From NCBI GenBank assembly GCA_022653215.1, contig JALCSJ010000028.1, forward strand, positions 1 through 17,115: a DNA stretch of 17,115 bases, given 5' to 3'. Numbering within the stretch: position 1 is the stretch's first letter; each line of letters starts with the position of its first letter. A program made the translations under genes and the position numbers. The stretch comes from Acidaminococcaceae bacterium. Its GTDB lineage: Bacteria > Bacillota > Negativicutes > Acidaminococcales > Acidaminococcaceae. The notes under the pieces are model-generated. The model ran no database searches and had not been told where the DNA came from. It saw only the letters and a list, made by a program, of their open reading frames with translations. Of this stretch, positions 14,070 through 17,115 are shown in pieces.

Positions 14070-14558
14070 ATGACAAAATCGTTAATTATATATTATTCCT
14101 GGTCTGAAGCAGCCAATACCAAACATATTGCCGAAATAATCCGGCAGCAAACTGAAGCTGATGTTTTTCGTGTCAAAACAGTCAAACCCTATCCGGATAC
14201 ATATGCAGCTTGTGTAGCAAAGGCAGGCATGGATATTTTAAGCAGTACTTTACCGGAACTGCAAAAAATCCCGGCAGATTTAAATGACTATGACACTATT
14301 TTTTTGGGTACTCCAATTTGGTGGGGAAATATGTCACAGCCAATTAAGAGCCTGGTTAAGCAAGTGGATTTTAGCGGGAAAAAACTTTTGCCTTTTTGTA
14401 CTCATGGAGGTGGCGGCAAGGGAAAATACCTTGCTAAGCTGTCTGAAACATGTAAGGGAGCAATTATCGGCACAGGAATAGCTTTCTTGAAAAACGGCGG
14501 GCCGGAAGCAGAAACGCAAATTAGTGACTGGCTGAAACAAAACGGAAATATGTTATAA
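14070..14558 (+). CDS. Short-chain flavodoxin (Flavodoxin_4-like)
   Basis: This 162-residue cytoplasmic protein begins with strand SLIIYYSW and the phosphate-binding loop SEAANTKHIAEII (12-24), where the family usually has SxxGNTxxxA; the Gly is replaced by Ala15. GTPIWWGNMSQPIKSLV and the CTHGGGGKGK loop are typical of the second FMN-contact region in the Flavodoxin_4 family. Such proteins bind FMN and act as electron carriers or as small NAD(P)H-linked reductases. ATG 14070 is preferred because GAGGTG lies six bases upstream; an in-frame GTG at 14061 is part of that ribosome binding site. Its only near neighbours are the toxin-antitoxin module and the sensory operon, neither of which suggests a partner, so its redox role is open. 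Confidence 0.88.
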   Translation: MTKSLIIYYSWSEAANTKHIAEIIRQQTEADVFRVKTVKPYPDTYAACVAKAGMDILSSTLPELQKIPADLNDYDTIFLGTPIWWGNMSQPIKSLVKQVDFSGKKLLPFCTHGGGGKGKYLAKLSETCKGAIIGTGIAFLKNGGPEAETQISDWLKQNGNML

Positions 14559-14559
14559 T
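14532..14559 (+). promoter_or_regulatory. Promoter of the PhnD-like/kinase/regulator operon, inside the flavodoxin 3' end
   Basis: CTGAAA (14532-14537), a 16-base spacer and TATAAT (14554-14559) preceded by TGT give an extended -10 promoter. The -10 box overlaps the flavodoxin stop codon (14556-14558). The predicted start near 14566 leaves a 34-base leader before ATG 14600. Confidence 0.6.
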
Positions 14560-14599
14560 GGCAAGAAGAAAATAACAAACTAGTTGCTAAAGGTGCGAG

Positions 14600-15526
14600 A
14601 TGAAAAGATTTTTTGGGGTTTGCCTCACATTAATATTTATACTTATTGCTAGTGGCTGTGGTTCAAGAGCCACTAGCAATAAGTATGTGGATTTTCGCAA
14701 AACAGTTCCCATGCCAACCACAACAAAGAGACCAAATGATGAACATGCACTAAAGGTTGCTATTGCTTCTGTACTTTTGCCCCAGGATACGGTAACGTCT
14801 TACCGGACCATAGCAGATTATCTTGGTAGGAAGCTGAAAAGGCCTGTTATGATAATCCGCAAGAATAGCTATGCAGAAATCGCTCTGTTATTGTTAAATG
14901 GGGGAGCCGATATGGCTTTTTTCTCTTCAGGGGGTTATGCTAATTACAGTGAGGTAAAAGGTATTGAACTTTTGGCATCACAGCAAAGAATGGGCTTGCC
15001 CTATTACCAAGGATATCTCCTTGTCACGGCAGATAGCGATATTCATTCCATTGAAGATTTGCGTAATAAAACAGTAGCTTTCACGGATCCCTTAAGTTAT
15101 TCCGGACATACTTTTTTGGTTAAGGAACTGATTAAAAGGGGCCATACTCCTGAAAACTTTCTGGGACGCTATATTTATACTGAAAGCCATGATGCCTCAT
15201 TCAAAGCTTTGATTAACAGAGTGGTGGATGCAGCACCTGTGAGCCGCATTGTATATGATAGAGCGAGAATTTCCGACCCGGATATTGACGAAAAATTACG
15301 AATTATTGCTATATCTCCACCGGCAGGCATAGGACCTGTAGTGGCCGGTAAAACTTTAACGGCGGCAGAAAAAGCAACTTTAAGGAAAAGTCTTTTGAGC
15401 CTGCATAATGATCCTGAAATGAAAAAGGCCTTAGGCCGTTTATCAATTGATAGATACGTAGAGCCTCGGGAAGAGCTGTTTGAACCTATAAGAAAAATGG
15501 TGCTGGATAATGGTGGACAACCATGA
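14600..15526 (+). CDS. PhnD-like periplasmic solute-binding lipoprotein, probable sensor input
   Basis: The 308-residue protein has a lipoprotein signal (residues 1-19) with lipobox IASGC and lipidated Cys20. From about residue 50 it follows the PhnD family: HALKVAIASVLLPQDT, GGADMAFFSSGGY, VTADSDIHSIEDLRNKTVAF, then TDPLSYSGHTF and SHDASFKALINRVVDAAPV, which in the family line the phosphonate/phosphate-type ligand pocket. No ABC permease or ATPase gene is adjacent; instead the stop codon overlaps the start of a sensor kinase by 4 bp. That arrangement suggests a binding protein that reports ligand to the kinase rather than feeding a transporter. The ligand could be an oxyanion, a phosphonate or another small molecule. 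The ribosome binding site AAAGGTG lies about four bases upstream. The start of the coding sequence carries a perfect 19-bp inverted repeat. Confidence 0.86.
   Translation: MKRFFGVCLTLIFILIASGCGSRATSNKYVDFRKTVPMPTTTKRPNDEHALKVAIASVLLPQDTVTSYRTIADYLGRKLKRPVMIIRKNSYAEIALLLLNGGADMAFFSSGGYANYSEVKGIELLASQQRMGLPYYQGYLLVTADSDIHSIEDLRNKTVAFTDPLSYSGHTFLVKELIKRGHTPENFLGRYIYTESHDASFKALINRVVDAAPVSRIVYDRARISDPDIDEKLRIIAISPPAGIGPVVAGKTLTAAEKATLRKSLLSLHNDPEMKKALGRLSIDRYVEPREELFEPIRKMVLDNGGQP
14639..14686. repeat. Perfect 19-bp inverted repeat within the lipoprotein signal sequence
   Basis: The arm ATACTTATTGCTAGTGGCT (14639-14657) and its exact reverse complement (14668-14686) flank a ten-base loop. It covers codons 14 to 29, including the lipobox and Cys20. 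No T run follows. It begins 40 bases after the start codon, so a message hairpin could slow translation, expose a cleavage site or pause polymerase; it may also have come from a template-switch duplication. Confidence 0.9.
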
Positions 15527-16959
15527 TAAAAGACAGCTTCAAGTTTTTACATCTGAGATCATTTTACTACAGAATTTTAGCAATGGGATTTTTTATCATT
15601 GCTTTATTAAGTGTGATTTTAGGATGGATATTTTGGAAGTCTTTTAATGACACCATCGTGCAGCAGTTAGATAAGCGAGGAGAGGAAATCGCCAAGCATT
15701 TAGCAGGGGTAAGTGCTAATTATATTTTAACGGAAGATGTTTATACTTTGTATGAAACCATTGCGCAAATGGAAAAGAGCAGTGAAGATGTTCGCTATAT
15801 TCTTGTCTTAGATTATAAAGGACGAATTTTAGCTCACACTTTTAAAAATGGTATTCCCCGGGAATTGGGTTTGGATGTGATGGGATTGACGGAACCCAGA
15901 AAATCTATATTTAATTCTAACGAAGGTATTATTCATGATTTAATGGCACCTATAGATAAAGGAACGATCGGTTATGTGCGTGTTGGTATGACCGAGGCTA
16001 ATGTGCGTAATGCTATGTATCGACAGCTGCAATTTGTCTTTTGGGCGATTTTGCTGGTTTGTGTACTGGCTTGTTTCCTTTCCAGCAGTATTTCCGGCTA
16101 TATAACAAGACCATTAAGACAATTGGCCAGAGTTGCTGATGCCATCAGAAATGGTAACCATGAAATTAAGGCGAATTTATGCGGAGATAGGGAAATAGAT
16201 AAACTTGCTTCTGATTTTAATGATATGACCACGAGTCTGATTAAAGCCAATAAAGATAATGAGGAATTACTTAAAGAGCTGCAAAACAAAGAACAAATGC
16301 GAGGTACGTTAATTGCCAAATTAATGACAGCCCAGGAAGATGAACGGAAGCGTATTTCCCGTGAGTTTCATGATGAAACCAGTCAGGCTTTGACATCGTT
16401 AATGCTAACCATGCGTGCTCTTTCTGCAAACGCCCAAAATGAAGAGCAAAAGCAGGCATTGCTTTTAGGACGTGATGTAGCTGCCGATATTTTGGCAAAA
16501 GTACGCAATCTGGCAGTGGAACTGAGACCACCTGAGCTGGATGATTTAGGCTTGGGAGCGGCTATTATCCAATATAGCAATAAATTCGCTTCAGATCATC
16601 ACTTAAAACTTAATTTGCTGATTTCAGGAGAAGAGGAAAATGTGGATGGGCAAATATCCATGGCTATTTACAGAATTGTTCAGGAAGGATTCAGCAATAT
16701 TGCCCAGCATTCTAAAGCAGATTGTGTTTCTCTGAAAATAGATTTCAAGAAAGAAGCTATTGAGCTAATCCTGTCTGATAATGGCAAAGGTATATCTGAT
16801 GATGATTTGCTAAAGGCGAAGGAAAAAAGACGTTTAGGACTTTATGGCATGCAGGAACGGGTAGAATTGTTGCAAGGAAAGATGGAAATCAGAGAGTCTG
16901 CTGAGGGTGGTGCGGAACTAGCTGTTACCATACCTCAGAATAAAGGCAAAATGGGGTAA
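15523..16959 (+). CDS. Sensor histidine kinase (HisKA_3, NarX/DegS type) with extracytoplasmic sensor domain
   Basis: The 478-residue protein has membrane helices at about 17-38 and 169-190 that enclose a 130-residue extracytoplasmic domain with RYILVLDYKGRILAHT, a pattern found in single Cache/PAS-like sensors. A HAMP linker (about 190-243) and a coiled coil lead to the HisKA_3 dimerisation region RISREFHDETSQAL with phospho-accepting His283 and the ELRPPELDDLGL motif (333-344). The ATPase domain has Asn392 in the N box, DNGKG (419-423) and a GLYGMQERVELLQG stretch. It should autophosphorylate and pass phosphate to the NarL-type regulator encoded next. Translational coupling to the lipoprotein gene (ATGA at 15523) suggests the kinase senses the loaded binding protein, perhaps in addition to a direct ligand. 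Confidence 0.92.
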   Translation: MIKDSFKFLHLRSFYYRILAMGFFIIALLSVILGWIFWKSFNDTIVQQLDKRGEEIAKHLAGVSANYILTEDVYTLYETIAQMEKSSEDVRYILVLDYKGRILAHTFKNGIPRELGLDVMGLTEPRKSIFNSNEGIIHDLMAPIDKGTIGYVRVGMTEANVRNAMYRQLQFVFWAILLVCVLACFLSSSISGYITRPLRQLARVADAIRNGNHEIKANLCGDREIDKLASDFNDMTTSLIKANKDNEELLKELQNKEQMRGTLIAKLMTAQEDERKRISREFHDETSQALTSLMLTMRALSANAQNEEQKQALLLGRDVAADILAKVRNLAVELRPPELDDLGLGAAIIQYSNKFASDHHLKLNLLISGEEENVDGQISMAIYRIVQEGFSNIAQHSKADCVSLKIDFKKEAIELILSDNGKGISDDDLLKAKEKRRLGLYGMQERVELLQGKMEIRESAEGGAELAVTIPQNKGKMG

Positions 16960-17006
16960 AATTTTGTTTTTTGTAAGTATTGGTAATCACGGGGAAGGAG
17001 ACGCCA

Positions 17007-17115
17007 ATGAAAACAAAAGTTAGGATATTACTGGCAGATGATCATAAATTGCTGCGGGCCGGTTTAAAACTGTTATTACAGGGACGTAAAGATTTGGAAG
17101 TTGTGGCGGAGGCGG
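17007..17115 (+). CDS. NarL/FixJ-family response regulator, receiver domain start (3' end outside window)
   Basis: ATG 17007 follows GGAAGGAG (16993-17000) by six bases. The 36 visible residues, MKTKVRILLADDHKLLRAGL and then KLLLQGRKDLEVVAEA, are the first strand and helix of a receiver domain with the acidic pair Asp11/Asp12 for metal binding and the DDHxLLRAGL pattern of the NarL family. The phosphorylated Asp and the LuxR-type DNA-binding domain would lie beyond the window. A 47-bp gap without a terminator separates it from the kinase gene, so it is the likely cognate partner. Confidence 0.93.
   Translation, partial: MKTKVRILLADDHKLLRAGLKLLLQGRKDLEVVAEA

Noticed and set aside
14284..14481. 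A second plus-strand frame within the flavodoxin gene
   Set aside because: It is out of frame with a clear flavodoxin and has no initiation signal of its own.
1..17115. CRISPR array, prophage genes or integrase-linked island
   Set aside because: No regularly spaced repeats, phage structural genes, recombinase or duplicated tRNA end were seen; the tRNA-Ser is intact with no visible attachment-site copy nearby.

Overview
The window looks like chromosomal DNA from a diderm firmicute (Negativicutes). It is AT-rich, uses strong Gly/Ala-rich Shine-Dalgarno signals of firmicute type, and carries a Hol_Tox-like type I toxin, yet it also encodes an outer-membrane beta-barrel protein ending in an aromatic Tyr-Tyr-Phe. 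A single-chain anaplerotic pyruvate carboxylase would suit a succinate/propionate-type anaerobe such as Phascolarctobacterium or Acidaminococcus. The genus is inference only.

Layout. Positions 1-715 hold the 3' end of a 5'-nucleotidase-family gene. Next comes a complete tRNA-Ser(UGA) transcription unit with its own consensus promoter and intrinsic terminator (753-973). From about 1027 to 10024 runs what appears to be one operon of five genes: an outer-membrane barrel protein, an 895-residue protein with three NodB (CE4) modules, a membrane GT2 polysaccharide synthase with an N-terminal PilZ domain, a membrane-anchored protein with a degenerate CE4 module, and a GH18-like hydrolase. The genes are tightly spaced (39 bp, 3 bp, a 4-bp overlap, 39 bp) and end at a candidate terminator.

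This operon is the most interesting system here. Its parts parallel the logic of the Pga/Ica poly-N-acetylglucosamine systems (inner-membrane synthase, deacetylase, hydrolase, outer-membrane barrel), but its proteins differ. The synthase has hyaluronan-synthase/NodC-like motifs, the c-di-GMP-type PilZ domain sits at its N terminus, the deacetylase has one intact and two apparently dead NodB copies, and the hydrolase is of GH18 type. The likely product is a secreted, partly deacetylated amino-sugar polymer; its chemistry cannot be read from sequence.

Pyruvate carboxylase (10162-13599) has its own promoter and a strong downstream hairpin. The following small region (about 13670-13976) holds a type I toxin-antitoxin module: a 36-residue hydrophobic peptide with a very strong ribosome binding site, and a convergent antisense RNA with a good promoter and terminator on the minus strand. 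An imperfect inverted repeat brackets the module.

The right end carries a short-chain flavodoxin, followed by a three-gene sensory operon: a PhnD-like periplasmic binding lipoprotein, a NarX/DegS-type sensor kinase that overlaps it by 4 bp, and the start of a NarL-family response regulator cut by the window end. A perfect 19-bp inverted repeat lies inside the coding sequence of the lipoprotein signal peptide.
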